53,016 nt of DNA from an uncultured Sphingomonas sp. (lineage in GTDB: Bacteria; Pseudomonadota; Alphaproteobacteria; Sphingomonadales; Sphingomonadaceae): NCBI RefSeq assembly GCF_913778135.1, contig NZ_CAJYVU010000145.1, forward strand, positions 1 to 53,016. Direction: 5' to 3'. Positions 44,863 to 52,687 of the stretch are shown one piece after another (position 1 is the first letter of the stretch; each line of letters opens with the position of its first letter). A model generated the notes under the pieces. The model saw nothing but the letters and a program-made list of their open reading frames with translations, made no database searches and had not been told where the DNA came from. Made by a program: the position numbers and the translations under genes.

Positions 44863-45512
44863 AGGCCGGCGCCGTGCCGGCGCAGCCACTGCCGCTCGGG
44901 GGTGGGATCGCGACCGAACAGTTGCTCGACCAGCGCGTGGAACGCCGGCCCGTGGTTCATGTGGACGCGGTGCGCGACCTCGTGCGCGGCGGTGGCGCGG
45001 CGGACCTCGGGCGGTGCGAGCGCCAGGCGCCAGCTGTAGCGGATTGCGCCCTGTGACGCGCAACTGCCCCAACGCGCGCGAGGATCACCGATCGTCACCT
45101 GCGTGACCGCGACGCCCGCCCGTGCGGCATAATGATCAGTGTCGGCCGTCAGCAGCGCGAGCGCCTGCTGCTTCACCCAAGCGAGAACGCGCAGCTCTAC
45201 CCGCTCGACCGGACCGCCGACCATCAGCCGATCTCCCCGACGCTCGACGCGGCGCGGCGCGTCGGCCGCCCACACGATCTCCAGCGTGGCGTCGTCGAAC
45301 GGCAGTTGCGCGCCGGGCACGAACGGGCGTGGCTGCGGCAGCGTATCGCGCTGCTGCGCGATCCACTCATCGTGCGAGTGCGCCCAGGCGAGCAACGGCG
45401 CGAGTGCCGCGCGCTTCGGGATCGTCAGCCGTACGCGGCCGGTCACCGGATCGAACGACAGCCTGGCGCGTCGCGCGCGGGCGTGACGCACGACGTCGAT
45501 TGCCGGGGTCAT
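44832..45512 (-). CDS. YgjP-type zinc metallopeptidase
   Basis: A 226-residue protein of the YgjP/WSS1-like (DUF45) metallopeptidase family. The zinc site is HEVAHRVHMNHGPAFH, giving HExxH and a third His. The preceding RWGSCASQGAIRYSWRLALAPPEV is a strong family signature. It is cytoplasmic and the substrate is unknown; related WSS1-like proteases cleave DNA-protein crosslinks. The gene overlaps the end of the PBP gene tail to tail by 31 bases. Confidence 0.9.
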   Translation of the reverse strand: MTPAIDVVRHARARRARLSFDPVTGRVRLTIPKRAALAPLLAWAHSHDEWIAQQRDTLPQPRPFVPGAQLPFDDATLEIVWAADAPRRVERRGDRLMVGGPVERVELRVLAWVKQQALALLTADTDHYAARAGVAVTQVTIGDPRARWGSCASQGAIRYSWRLALAPPEVRRATAAHEVAHRVHMNHGPAFHALVEQLFGRDPTPERQWLRRHGAGLHWYGRSAVE

Positions 45513-45536
45513 CGCCGCATGATCAGCCGATGACGC

Positions 45537-45971
45537 TCACAGCCGACGATCGACCATGTGGTTCTCCAGGTCGCCGGCGTCATCCTCGCTGACGGTCCAG
45601 CCGCGCACCGATTCGCCTGCACGGTGCACCGCCTCGCGGTCACCGCTGACGAGATAATGCCACTCGGGCAACGGCTCGCCCGCCGCGCGCAGGCGATAGG
45701 CGCAGGTCGAGGGAAGCCAGTCGATCTGGTCGACGTTGCCGTTCGTCAGCCGCACGCATTCGCTGACATAGGCGCGGCGATTGCGGTAATTGGAGCATTG
45801 CCCGCTGCGGCGGTCGAGTAGCCGGCACGCGACGTTTGTTGCGTAGAGTTCGCCCGTCTCGTCATCCTCCAGCTTGTGGAGGCAGCATTTGCCGCAACCG
45901 TCGCACAATGCCTCCCACTGTGCGCGGTCGAGCTTCGACAGCGGCGTGTCCTCCCAGAAGCGCGCGCTCAC
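45537..45971 (-). CDS. YkgJ/YcgN-type cysteine cluster protein
   Basis: A 144-residue protein of the UPF0260 (YcgN) / YkgJ family. Cysteines lie in CDGCGKCC (about 23-30), ACRLLDRRSGQC, ECVRL and STCAYRL, suggesting an iron-sulphur or zinc site. The role is unknown. The GTG at 45971 overlaps the SCO1 stop as GTGA, so the long frame reaching 46640 is not used. The coupling with SCO1 hints at a redox or metal role. Confidence 0.88.
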   Translation of the reverse strand: MSARFWEDTPLSKLDRAQWEALCDGCGKCCLHKLEDDETGELYATNVACRLLDRRSGQCSNYRNRRAYVSECVRLTNGNVDQIDWLPSTCAYRLRAAGEPLPEWHYLVSGDREAVHRAGESVRGWTVSEDDAGDLENHMVDRRL

Positions 45972-46564
45972 TTGGCCCACTTCGCGATCTCGTCCGCCAT
46001 CGCCTGCGGCGGTGTCTCGGGCAGCAGCGCGAGCGGCTTGCCGGCCGGATCCATCAAATAGATCTGCCGGCTGTGCTCCATCAGATAGCCGTCCTTGTTG
46101 CCCTTTCCGCGCGCAAAGAAGATGCCGTATTCCTTGGCGACGCGCGCGATCTCTTCGGGCGTGCCGGTCAGCCCGACCATGCGCGGGTGAAAGGCGGAGA
46201 CGAACTGTTTCAACACCTTGGGCGTGTCGCGCGCAGGGTCGACGCTGACGAAGATCGGCACCACACGGCTGGCAAGCGACGGGTTCGACTTCTCCAACAA
46301 TCGCATTGCCGCGCCGACGTTCTGCATGTCGGTCGGGCAGACGTCGGGGCAGAAGGTATAGCCGAAGTAGATGATCCGGTAGCGCCCTGCGAAGTCGCGG
46401 TCGGTGACGGTACGGCCGTTCTGGTCGACCAGCGTGAACGGCCCGCCGATCCTTGCACCCGCGAGCGGCGGCGCGGCAGTCGGCTGTTGGGACTGCGTCG
46501 AGCAGGACGACAGCGCCACCGCGAACAGCGCAGGCAGGGCGAGCATCAGACGGGGCATGTACAT
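45968..46564 (-). CDS. SCO1/SenC family protein
   Basis: A 198-residue membrane-tethered thioredoxin-fold copper chaperone. The N-terminal signal has a lipobox-like ALSSC. The copper ligands are the CxxxC motif in TFCPDVCPTD and the His in YLMEHSRQIYLMD. SCO1 helps insert copper into the CuA centre of cytochrome c oxidase. No cox genes are in the window. The start may be the ATG at 46564 or 46558. Confidence 0.93.
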   Translation of the reverse strand: MYMPRLMLALPALFAVALSSCSTQSQQPTAAPPLAGARIGGPFTLVDQNGRTVTDRDFAGRYRIIYFGYTFCPDVCPTDMQNVGAAMRLLEKSNPSLASRVVPIFVSVDPARDTPKVLKQFVSAFHPRMVGLTGTPEEIARVAKEYGIFFARGKGNKDGYLMEHSRQIYLMDPAGKPLALLPETPPQAMADEIAKWAK

Positions 46565-46658
46565 GGTACATCCAGCATTGATGGGTTATACGATGGGGAG
46601 CAAGTGCATGTTCGCCAAGGCGTTTGCATCCGACCGTCACCCTGACCCCGTGAGGCCC

Positions 46659-47255
46659 ATGTTCCGTTTCGCCCCCCTTGCCGCCGCCGCGATCATGCTC
46701 GCCGCTCCGGCCGTCGCGCAGCAGCAGTCCGCCAGCTACAAGTTCCTGCAGGCAGTGCGCAGCGGCGACGGCAATGCGGTGACGCAGCTGGTCGAGCAGC
46801 CGGGGCAGCGGATTATCAACACGCGCGACGTGTCAACCGGAGAGACCGCGCTCCACATCGTGGTGAAGCGCGGCGACGCGACCTATCTGCGCTACCTGCT
46901 GGCGAAAGGGGCCGATCCCAACATCCGCGACAATGCGGGCAACACGCCGATGATGCTGGCGGTTCAGGAGGGCGAGCCCGCGCTGATCGACATCCTGGCG
47001 CTGGTGAAGGCCAATGCCAATCTCGGTAATTCGGGCGGCGAGACCCCGCTGATCCGCGCGGTGCAGCGCCGCGACCTGGCGCTGGTGCGATCGCTTCTCG
47101 CCGCAGGTGCCAACCCCGACCAGACCGACAATGTCGCGGGCATGTCGGCGCGCGATTATGCCAAGGCCGATCCGCGCGCCGCGCCGGTGCTGAAGGTACT
47201 GTCGGCCACGCCGGCCACGAAGCCGCGCGCGGTGTCAGGACCGACGCTGCGCTAG
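46659..47255 (+). CDS. exported ankyrin-repeat protein
   Basis: A 198-residue protein with a signal peptide (APLAAAAIMLAAPAVAQ) and about four ankyrin repeats, recognisable by TGETALHIVVKRGDATYLRYLLAKGADPN, NTPMMLAVQEG and GETPLIRAVQRRDLALVRSLLAAGANPD. It should work in the periplasm by binding other proteins; partner unknown. GAGG lies just before the ATG at 46659. It ends one base before the convergent mmcB stop. Confidence 0.9.
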   Translation: MFRFAPLAAAAIMLAAPAVAQQQSASYKFLQAVRSGDGNAVTQLVEQPGQRIINTRDVSTGETALHIVVKRGDATYLRYLLAKGADPNIRDNAGNTPMMLAVQEGEPALIDILALVKANANLGNSGGETPLIRAVQRRDLALVRSLLAAGANPDQTDNVAGMSARDYAKADPRAAPVLKVLSATPATKPRAVSGPTLR

Positions 47256-47256
47256 C

Positions 47257-47751
47257 TCAGCCGCCGAGCTGCATCGCTTCCGGGTCATGTTGCGCGATCA
47301 ACCGCCGTGCGGCACGTCTGGCGAAGGCGAGCGTGCAGCGCTTGCGCACGTGCGCCGGTAGCGGATCGGTCCGCGCCTCGCGCACGATCTCCGCGTCGTA
47401 GCGGTCGGCAATGATCAGGCCGGTACGCTCGGGCAGAAACGCCGGGCCGTCAATCGGCGAGGCATCGAAGCCGGCAGGTACCGCCCAGTAGAAGCGGTCG
47501 CAGTGCGGCAGATAATCCTGCCACTTGCCATCGCCCAGCAGATCGGCGCGCGACACCTTGATCTCGACGATCACCAGCTGCCCGCGCGCGTCGACCGCCA
47601 TCAGGTCGGCGCGACGTCCTCCCTCCAGCGGCACTTCGTGGATCGTCACCAGATCGTGGCGCAGAAACATGCGCGTCACCCCGCGCGCGACATCGGCGGC
47701 GCAGAGCGCGTCGTTGGACGTATCCTGACAGGTGGCGGGCGGCTGAAGCAT
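47257..47751 (-). CDS. mmcB: MmcB family DNA repair protein
   Basis: A 164-residue nuclease-fold protein (DUF1052). RRADLMAVDARGQLVIVEIKVSRADLLGDGKW contains a PD-(D/E)xK-like DxnExK arrangement, followed by YLPHCDRFYWAVP. In Caulobacter MmcB is an SOS-induced protein that acts with ImuB-type translesion synthesis. An exact LexA box lies upstream at 47765-47779, supporting the same control here. imuAB-dnaE2 is not in the window. Confidence 0.92.
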   Translation of the reverse strand: MLQPPATCQDTSNDALCAADVARGVTRMFLRHDLVTIHEVPLEGGRRADLMAVDARGQLVIVEIKVSRADLLGDGKWQDYLPHCDRFYWAVPAGFDASPIDGPAFLPERTGLIIADRYDAEIVREARTDPLPAHVRKRCTLAFARRAARRLIAQHDPEAMQLGG

Positions 47752-47764
47752 GACCGAACGCTTA

Positions 47765-47779
47765 GAACATTCGGGGAAC
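47765..47779 (-). promoter_or_regulatory. LexA/SOS box of mmcB
   Basis: Reading toward mmcB the sequence is GTTC-CCCGAAT-GTTC, an exact match to the alphaproteobacterial LexA operator GTTC-N7-GTTC, 14 bases before the ATG. A third GTTC follows five bases later (47759-47756). This predicts induction by DNA damage. Confidence 0.9.
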
Positions 47780-47804
47780 GCAGGCTAGTCGCCCGCGGAT
47801 CGGA

Positions 47805-48458
47805 TCAGCGATAGAAGGTGTGGTTGCCGATCGCAGCAATGCGGACCAGGCCACGGTTGGGCGAGCGGCCGGCATTGAAATACAGCGCCTTGGCAGCGTC
47901 GCTGTCCCACGCATCCTTCATCGCGACCTTGGCGACGGCAATCGCAGTGCGCCAGCGTGCATTCTCGGCGACATCGGGAATGCGACCGCCGCGCACGAAG
48001 GAGAACTGGCCCGGCTGGGTTACGACGCCGCAGGCGCTCTTGGCGAAACGGCCCGAGTTCGCACGGTTGAGGATGACCTCGGCGACCGCGAGCTGGCCGC
48101 TCAGCGGCTCACCGCGCGCCTCGAAATAGATCGCGCCGGCGAGGCAGCGGAGCTGTTCGTCGCTGGTCGCGGCATCCTGCGCGGCGACGGCGGCGGCGAG
48201 GGTCGGATAGGCGACCACGTCGTTCTCATCGGCCTCGGGCGCGAACGCCGGGTCCTGCGCGACTGCGGGCTGGGTCGGAAGCTGTTGAACGAAATAGGAA
48301 ACCGGCGGAACCGAGGCCGGCGTAATCGGTTTGGAAGTCTGATCTTTCGCGACGAGTGCCGGAGCCTCGGCGGCGAAGCTGGCGGTGCTGTGAAGAGCAA
48401 GACCGGCCAGGGAAATCAGGGTCGCTGCAACCGTTGCAGCGCGCTTCCGAAACGTCAT
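47805..48458 (-). CDS. SleB/CwlJ-type cell wall hydrolase
   Basis: A 217-residue secreted protein with a signal peptide (about 1-29, ending TASFAA), a Pro/Val-rich linker and a Hydrolase_2 domain (about 105-217) beginning CLAGAIYFEARGEPLSGQLAVAEVILNR, where the Glu of YFEARGE is the likely catalytic residue. It should cleave peptidoglycan glycan strands as a lytic transglycosylase. The 165-base region 48459-48623 upstream carries its promoter; I see no other gene there. Confidence 0.92.
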   Translation of the reverse strand: MTFRKRAATVAATLISLAGLALHSTASFAAEAPALVAKDQTSKPITPASVPPVSYFVQQLPTQPAVAQDPAFAPEADENDVVAYPTLAAAVAAQDAATSDEQLRCLAGAIYFEARGEPLSGQLAVAEVILNRANSGRFAKSACGVVTQPGQFSFVRGGRIPDVAENARWRTAIAVAKVAMKDAWDSDAAKALYFNAGRSPNRGLVRIAAIGNHTFYR

Positions 48459-48623
48459 TCATCGTCTACATCATGCGGTTGGTACACGAACGGCGCGTGT
48501 TGCTCGCACGCGAGAACACCACCGCCGGGATCCACCCGACTGCGTAACCGTCCGGCATCGCACACCGGCGCAGCACAACGCGTTTAGTTGATGTCCGCTC
48601 TTGTCCCGCAACGCATCAGCGCG

Positions 48624-48959
48624 TCAACAAACCAGGATCGTTTCAGCGGCGAACCGTTCGGCTTGCGCGATCATCAGTTCGACGACCCACAAATCGGGGT
48701 CGGACGCGCGGCGTTTTCGCCAATATTCGTCCATTGCGAATCCGTCGGCGTCGACCGGTCCGGCGGGTACCAGTGACTCGCGATCGTCGAGGTCGCGAAA
48801 GCGCTCGAGCCCGCGCACGACCTGCCCCTCGTCGATCAACAGCAGGATCGCGCCGGTCTGCGCTTCACCGCGCGCACGCACGACCGCGAAGCCGCCGGCA
48901 TCGTTGACGCGGCGGACGAGCGCACCAACCGCCAGATGCGTCGGAAGCCGCGAGCTCAC
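48624..48959 (-). CDS. DUF1491 family protein
   Basis: A 111-residue protein with DUF1491 features: RLPTHLAVGALVRRVNDAGGFAVVRARGEAQTGAILLLID near the N-terminus and EYWRKRRASDPDLWVVELM near the C-terminus. Function unknown; the family is largely alphaproteobacterial. The GTG start overlaps the thioesterase stop as GTGA, in the hpf-ptsN-thioesterase-DUF1491 gene line. Confidence 0.88.
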   Translation of the reverse strand: MSSRLPTHLAVGALVRRVNDAGGFAVVRARGEAQTGAILLLIDEGQVVRGLERFRDLDDRESLVPAGPVDADGFAMDEYWRKRRASDPDLWVVELMIAQAERFAAETILVC

Positions 48960-49414
48960 GTCGCCGTGCCGTAGCCCGGCAGACCGGCGAGCGCGATGCG
49001 CGAACGCATGAAGGTTCCGGTGCCGCGCGCGACCTCCTCGCCGTCCGAGGCGATCAACCGCGCCTCGGCGATGAAGACGCGTCGCTGCCCGCTGATCCAG
49101 CGTCCCTCCGCGACGACCGGTCCTTCGCCTAGCGGACGAGTCAAGTTGAGGCTGAACTGGGTCGTCAGCAGAAAACGATCCGTGACGAGGCTGTTGGCGG
49201 CGTAGAAGGCCGCGTCATCGAGCATCTTGAAATATGCGGTGCCGTGCGCCGCGCCGGCGGCGTGAAAATGGCGACGATTGACCGCGAAATGGATTCGCGA
49301 CACGCCTGCCTCGGGCACCTCCAGCCGCGACTCGAACAGCCGGTTGACCGGAGCCGCGGCGTAGAGCGACTCGAGTGCGCGAAAGTGGGCGGCCGCACCT
49401 TCAGGCAGCGTCAC
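48956..49414 (-). CDS. hotdog-fold thioesterase (PaaI family)
   Basis: A 152-residue hotdog protein. AAGAAHGTAYFKMLDDAAFYAANSL is the acyl-CoA-binding helix region and the RWISGQRRVFIAEARLIASDGEEVARGTGTFM strand end is typical of the PaaI/YbgC-like group. It probably hydrolyses an acyl- or aryl-CoA, substrate unknown. The GTG start lies 14 bases inside the end of ptsN. Confidence 0.88.
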   Translation of the reverse strand: MTLPEGAAAHFRALESLYAAAPVNRLFESRLEVPEAGVSRIHFAVNRRHFHAAGAAHGTAYFKMLDDAAFYAANSLVTDRFLLTTQFSLNLTRPLGEGPVVAEGRWISGQRRVFIAEARLIASDGEEVARGTGTFMRSRIALAGLPGYGTAT

Positions 49415-49865
49415 GCGTCTCGTCCGAGGTCAGCAGTGCCCAGATCGCGTCGCGCGACCCTGCGCCGCGCAGCTTGGCCAGCAGCCCGCGATTGCGCACC
49501 AGACGCGCGACCCGCGCCAGTGCCTTCAGGTGATCACCCCCCGCATTGGGTGGCGAGAGCAGCACGAATAGCAGATCGACGGGCGCGTCATCGACCGCAC
49601 CGAAGTCGATCGGCTGCGCGAGCCGGACCGTGCCGGCGACGATCCGGTCGAGCCCTGGCAGCCGCGCGTGCGGAATCGCGACGCCGCCGCCGAACGCGGT
49701 CGAGCCGAGCTTTTCCCGCGCGCCGAGCGCGTCGGCAATGACACGCGCATCCTGCCCCAGCACCGGCGCGGCGAGCGCACCGATCTGGGTGAAGGCCGCC
49801 TTGCGGGTGACGGCGGATACGTTCACCGCCACCAACTCGGGCAGCAACAGGTCGCTAAGATCCAT
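49401..49865 (-). CDS. ptsN: PTS IIA-like nitrogen regulatory protein PtsN
   Basis: A 154-residue EIIA-fold protein. The phosphorylated His lies in FGGGVAIPHARLPGL. In many proteobacteria it sits beside rpoN and hpf and links the nitrogen PTS to potassium and sigma-54 regulation. Here hpf is 15 bases upstream but rpoN is not in the window. The start MDLSDLLLPE at 49865 is standard. Confidence 0.93.
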   Translation of the reverse strand: MDLSDLLLPELVAVNVSAVTRKAAFTQIGALAAPVLGQDARVIADALGAREKLGSTAFGGGVAIPHARLPGLDRIVAGTVRLAQPIDFGAVDDAPVDLLFVLLSPPNAGGDHLKALARVARLVRNRGLLAKLRGAGSRDAIWALLTSDETRDAA

Positions 49866-49880
49866 CGAACGTGCGTTGAA

Positions 49881-50471
49881 TCAGCCGCCGCGCTGCGGCT
49901 CGACCCAGCCGATCGTGCCGTCACCGCGGCGATAGACCATGTTGTACGCACCCGTGCCTGCGTTCTTGAACAGCAATGCCTGCGTATTACGCAGGTCGAG
50001 CATCATTACCGCGTCCGATACGCTGGCATCGGGCACGTCGACGCGGGTTTCGGCGATCACCAGCGGTGCGTCCTGCTCCTCCTCGTCGGCGATCGACTCG
50101 GCGAACAGCGTATAGCCGGCATTGTCGTAGCCCGAGCGATCCTGCTCCGCTTCTGCCTCGACGTGCAGCGCGTGGCGATCCTTCAGCCGGCGCATGTAGC
50201 GGCGCAGCTGCTTTTCGATCTTCTCCGCCGCGCCGTCAAAGGCGAGGTGCGCGTCGTGCGCCTCATGCGCGCCTTTCAGCACCAGTCCGCGCATCACGTG
50301 CGAGACGATGTCGCAGCGGAACCCGACATCGTGCGGCCCCTTGCCAAAGGTCACCTCGGCCGAAATGGCGCGCGCGAAATATTTGTCGGCGATACCCTGG
50401 AGGCGGTCCTCGACATGGCTCTTCAGCGCGTCGCCGATCGAAACCTGATGACCATTGGTCCGGATATCCAT
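49881..50471 (-). CDS. hpf: long-form ribosome hibernation promoting factor
   Basis: A 196-residue protein: the N-terminal S30AE domain (1-105; MDIRTNGHQVSIGDALKSHVEDRL, KGPHDVGFRCDIVSH) binds the decoding site of idle ribosomes, and the C-terminal domain (about 135-196; VSDAVMMLDLRNTQALLFKNAGTGAYNMVYRRGDGTIGWVEP) dimerises 70S into 100S particles. AGGAG precedes the ATG at 50471. It is followed by ptsN, the usual order. Confidence 0.95.
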   Translation of the reverse strand: MDIRTNGHQVSIGDALKSHVEDRLQGIADKYFARAISAEVTFGKGPHDVGFRCDIVSHVMRGLVLKGAHEAHDAHLAFDGAAEKIEKQLRRYMRRLKDRHALHVEAEAEQDRSGYDNAGYTLFAESIADEEEQDAPLVIAETRVDVPDASVSDAVMMLDLRNTQALLFKNAGTGAYNMVYRRGDGTIGWVEPQRGG

Positions 50472-50541
50472 TGTCTTCTCCTGCTCGACACGGGGCCAGG
50501 ACGACCCCGCCATCCGCGCCAACCGGGCGCGACGGCCCCCT

Positions 50542-51234
50542 TCACGAAGAGCTCTCGGCCGCTCCCCACAAAGGCTCCTTTATACCGTTCACAAACGCTG
50601 CGTGCGCTGCCAGTTCCGCGGCACTGGCACGAAATACCCGTGGCGCGCGTGCCTTTCGCGGCGCGGTCGCCACGACCTCGACCGCTTCCACCGGCACTTC
50701 ACTGACCAGCCCGAGGCCGATCTGCCGCCCGCCGAGCAGTTCGACGTACACCTGCGCCAAGAGCTGTGCGTCGAGCAACGCGCCGTGGAGTACGCGGTGC
50801 GAGCGATCGACACCGTAGCGGCTGCACAGCGCGTCGAGCGTGTGCTTGGCGCCGGGATGGCGGCTGCGCGCGATCTGCAGCGTGTCGACCATGCGCGTGC
50901 GGCACACGGGTGCGCGGCCGCAGCGTTCGAGCTCGCCGTTCAAAAAGGAAAAGTCGAACCCGGCATTGTGCGCGATCAACGGGCTATCCCCGATGAACTC
51001 CAGCAGCGCGTCGACACCGGCGGTGAACACCGGGAATTTCGACAGGAAGTCGATCCTGAGCCCGTGCACCCGCGCCGCCTCTTCGGGCATGTCGCGTTCG
51101 GGATGGTAGTAAGCGTGAAACGTCTGCCCGGTCTCGACCCGGTTGAACAATTCGACGCAGCCGATCTCCACCATCCGGTCGCCGCCGGCGAAGCTCAGGC
51201 CCGTGGTTTCGGTATCAAAGACGATCTCACGCAT
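50542..51234 (-). CDS. dnaQ: DNA polymerase III epsilon subunit
   Basis: A 230-residue DEDDh 3'-5' exonuclease that proofreads replication. Asp7 and Glu9 are in FDTETTGL, the next Asp is in HNAGFDFSFL and the HxxxxD pair is in HGALLDAQLLAQVY. A C-terminal tail after about residue 180 should contact the polymerase alpha subunit. It follows coaE by ten bases in the maf-aroE-coaE-dnaQ set. Confidence 0.95.
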   Translation of the reverse strand: MREIVFDTETTGLSFAGGDRMVEIGCVELFNRVETGQTFHAYYHPERDMPEEAARVHGLRIDFLSKFPVFTAGVDALLEFIGDSPLIAHNAGFDFSFLNGELERCGRAPVCRTRMVDTLQIARSRHPGAKHTLDALCSRYGVDRSHRVLHGALLDAQLLAQVYVELLGGRQIGLGLVSEVPVEAVEVVATAPRKARAPRVFRASAAELAAHAAFVNGIKEPLWGAAESSS

Positions 51235-51244
51235 GGGGGAACGG

Positions 51245-51847
51245 TTATCGTGCTTCGTCGCGCGCTAGGCAAGCGATGACGCGGGCGACGGCGGCGCGGG
51301 TCTCCTCGATCGAGGTGTCGGTCGCGACCACGAAATCGGCACGCGCGCGCTTTTCGGCATCGGGCGTCTGGCGCGCGAGGATCGCATCGAACTTCGCCTC
51401 GGTCATGCCGGAGCGCTGGAGCGTGCGCGCGCGTTGGACCTCGGACGCGGCGGAGACGACGACGATCCGGTCTACCTTGGCATCGCCGCCGGTTTCGAAC
51501 AGCAGCGGCACGTCGAACACGACCATGTCGGCGTCGGCGTTGGCATGGAGGAATGCCGCGCGCTCGATCGCAACTGCGGGATGGACGATCGCCTCCAATG
51601 CCTTCATCGCCGCGTCATCGCCGAGCACCGCGGCGGCGAGCGACGCGCGGTCGACGCCGCCGGCATCGGTAGTGCCGGGGAATCGCGCCTCGATCGCCGC
51701 GACGACCTTGCCACCTGGACCTTGCAGACGATGCACCTCCGCATCGGCGTCGAACACGGGTACGCCTTCCTCGCGGAACATCTGCGCGACGGTCGACTTG
51801 CCCATGCCGATCGATCCGGTGAGCCCGACGATCAACGGCGCGCTCAC
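51245..51847 (-). CDS. coaE: dephospho-CoA kinase
   Basis: A 200-residue P-loop kinase doing the last step of coenzyme A synthesis. The Walker A is GLTGSIGMGKST (8-19), and DADAEVHRL and VVFDVPLLFETG are the substrate-binding and lid-linked motifs. The GTG start overlaps the aroE stop as GTGA. Confidence 0.96.
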   Translation of the reverse strand: MSAPLIVGLTGSIGMGKSTVAQMFREEGVPVFDADAEVHRLQGPGGKVVAAIEARFPGTTDAGGVDRASLAAAVLGDDAAMKALEAIVHPAVAIERAAFLHANADADMVVFDVPLLFETGGDAKVDRIVVVSAASEVQRARTLQRSGMTEAKFDAILARQTPDAEKRARADFVVATDTSIEETRAAVARVIACLARDEAR

Positions 51848-52653
51848 GCGAGCAACCGTTCGCGCAACTCATCGTCATGCTCGCGCGGCGCGGGCTGACC
51901 GAAGAACAGCTCGAATGCGAGCGCGGCCTGGCCGACCAGCATGTCGAGCCCGTCGATCGTATCCAGCCCGCGCTCATGCGCCTGCGTGAGCAGCCCGGTC
52001 TCGAGCGGCGAATAGACGATGTCGTAGACGATCGCATCGGCGGGCAGCGCCAACAGGTCGAGTTCGAGCGGCGGCTGACCCGTCATGCCGAGCGTCGAGG
52101 TGTTGACGAGCAGTGCCGCGGACGGGAGCCTGGCGGACAGCGGCAGCGCCTGCCCCTTCAACCCGAAGGTCGAGAGCAGCGCCGCGCCCTTCAGCGGAGT
52201 CCGGTTGAGCAGCGTGACCGGTCCCACGCCGACCTTCGACAGCGCGAACAGGACCGCGCGCGCCGCCCCTCCTGCCCCGACTACGACGACCGGCTTGCCG
52301 GTGAGGTCGAGTTCGGCAATCGGCGAGAGGAAGCCCGCGGCGTCGGTGTTGGTCGCGGCCAGTCCGTCGGTAGTGCGGAACACCGTGTTGGCGGCGCCGA
52401 TCGAGCCGCGCACGTCGCCGGGATCGGGCACGTGGTCGAGCGCGGCGACCTTATGCGGCACTGTCACGTTGCACCCGCGCCAGGCGGGATCGGCGGCTCG
52501 GTCGGCAAAGTACGCCGCGAGCGCGTCGGGCGCGATGCGGGTCGCGCGATAATCGGCGTCGATGCCGAGCCGGTCGAGCCAGAAACGATGGATCAGCGGC
52601 GACTTGGACTGCGCGATCGGGTCGCCGATCACCTCGGCATATGGCTTGGTCAT
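51844..52653 (-). CDS. aroE: shikimate dehydrogenase
   Basis: A 269-residue NADPH-dependent enzyme of the shikimate pathway. SKSP (16-19) binds shikimate; Lys68 (NVTVPHK) and Asp104 (NTDAAG) are catalytic; the Rossmann motif is VVVVGAGGAARAV (122-134). The ATG at 52653 begins MTKPYAEVIGDPIAQSKSP; the longer frame to 52824 overlaps maf and is rejected. Confidence 0.96.
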   Translation of the reverse strand: MTKPYAEVIGDPIAQSKSPLIHRFWLDRLGIDADYRATRIAPDALAAYFADRAADPAWRGCNVTVPHKVAALDHVPDPGDVRGSIGAANTVFRTTDGLAATNTDAAGFLSPIAELDLTGKPVVVVGAGGAARAVLFALSKVGVGPVTLLNRTPLKGAALLSTFGLKGQALPLSARLPSAALLVNTSTLGMTGQPPLELDLLALPADAIVYDIVYSPLETGLLTQAHERGLDTIDGLDMLVGQAALAFELFFGQPAPREHDDELRERLLA

Positions 52654-52687
52654 GGAAGCTTGTTCCGGTCGGGTGAGGACGGAGGGA

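Noticed and set aside
48472..48546. 24-codon plus-strand ORF divergent from the SleB-type gene
   Set aside because: No ribosome binding site, no hydrophobic or conserved pattern; it lies in the promoter region of the hydrolase gene.
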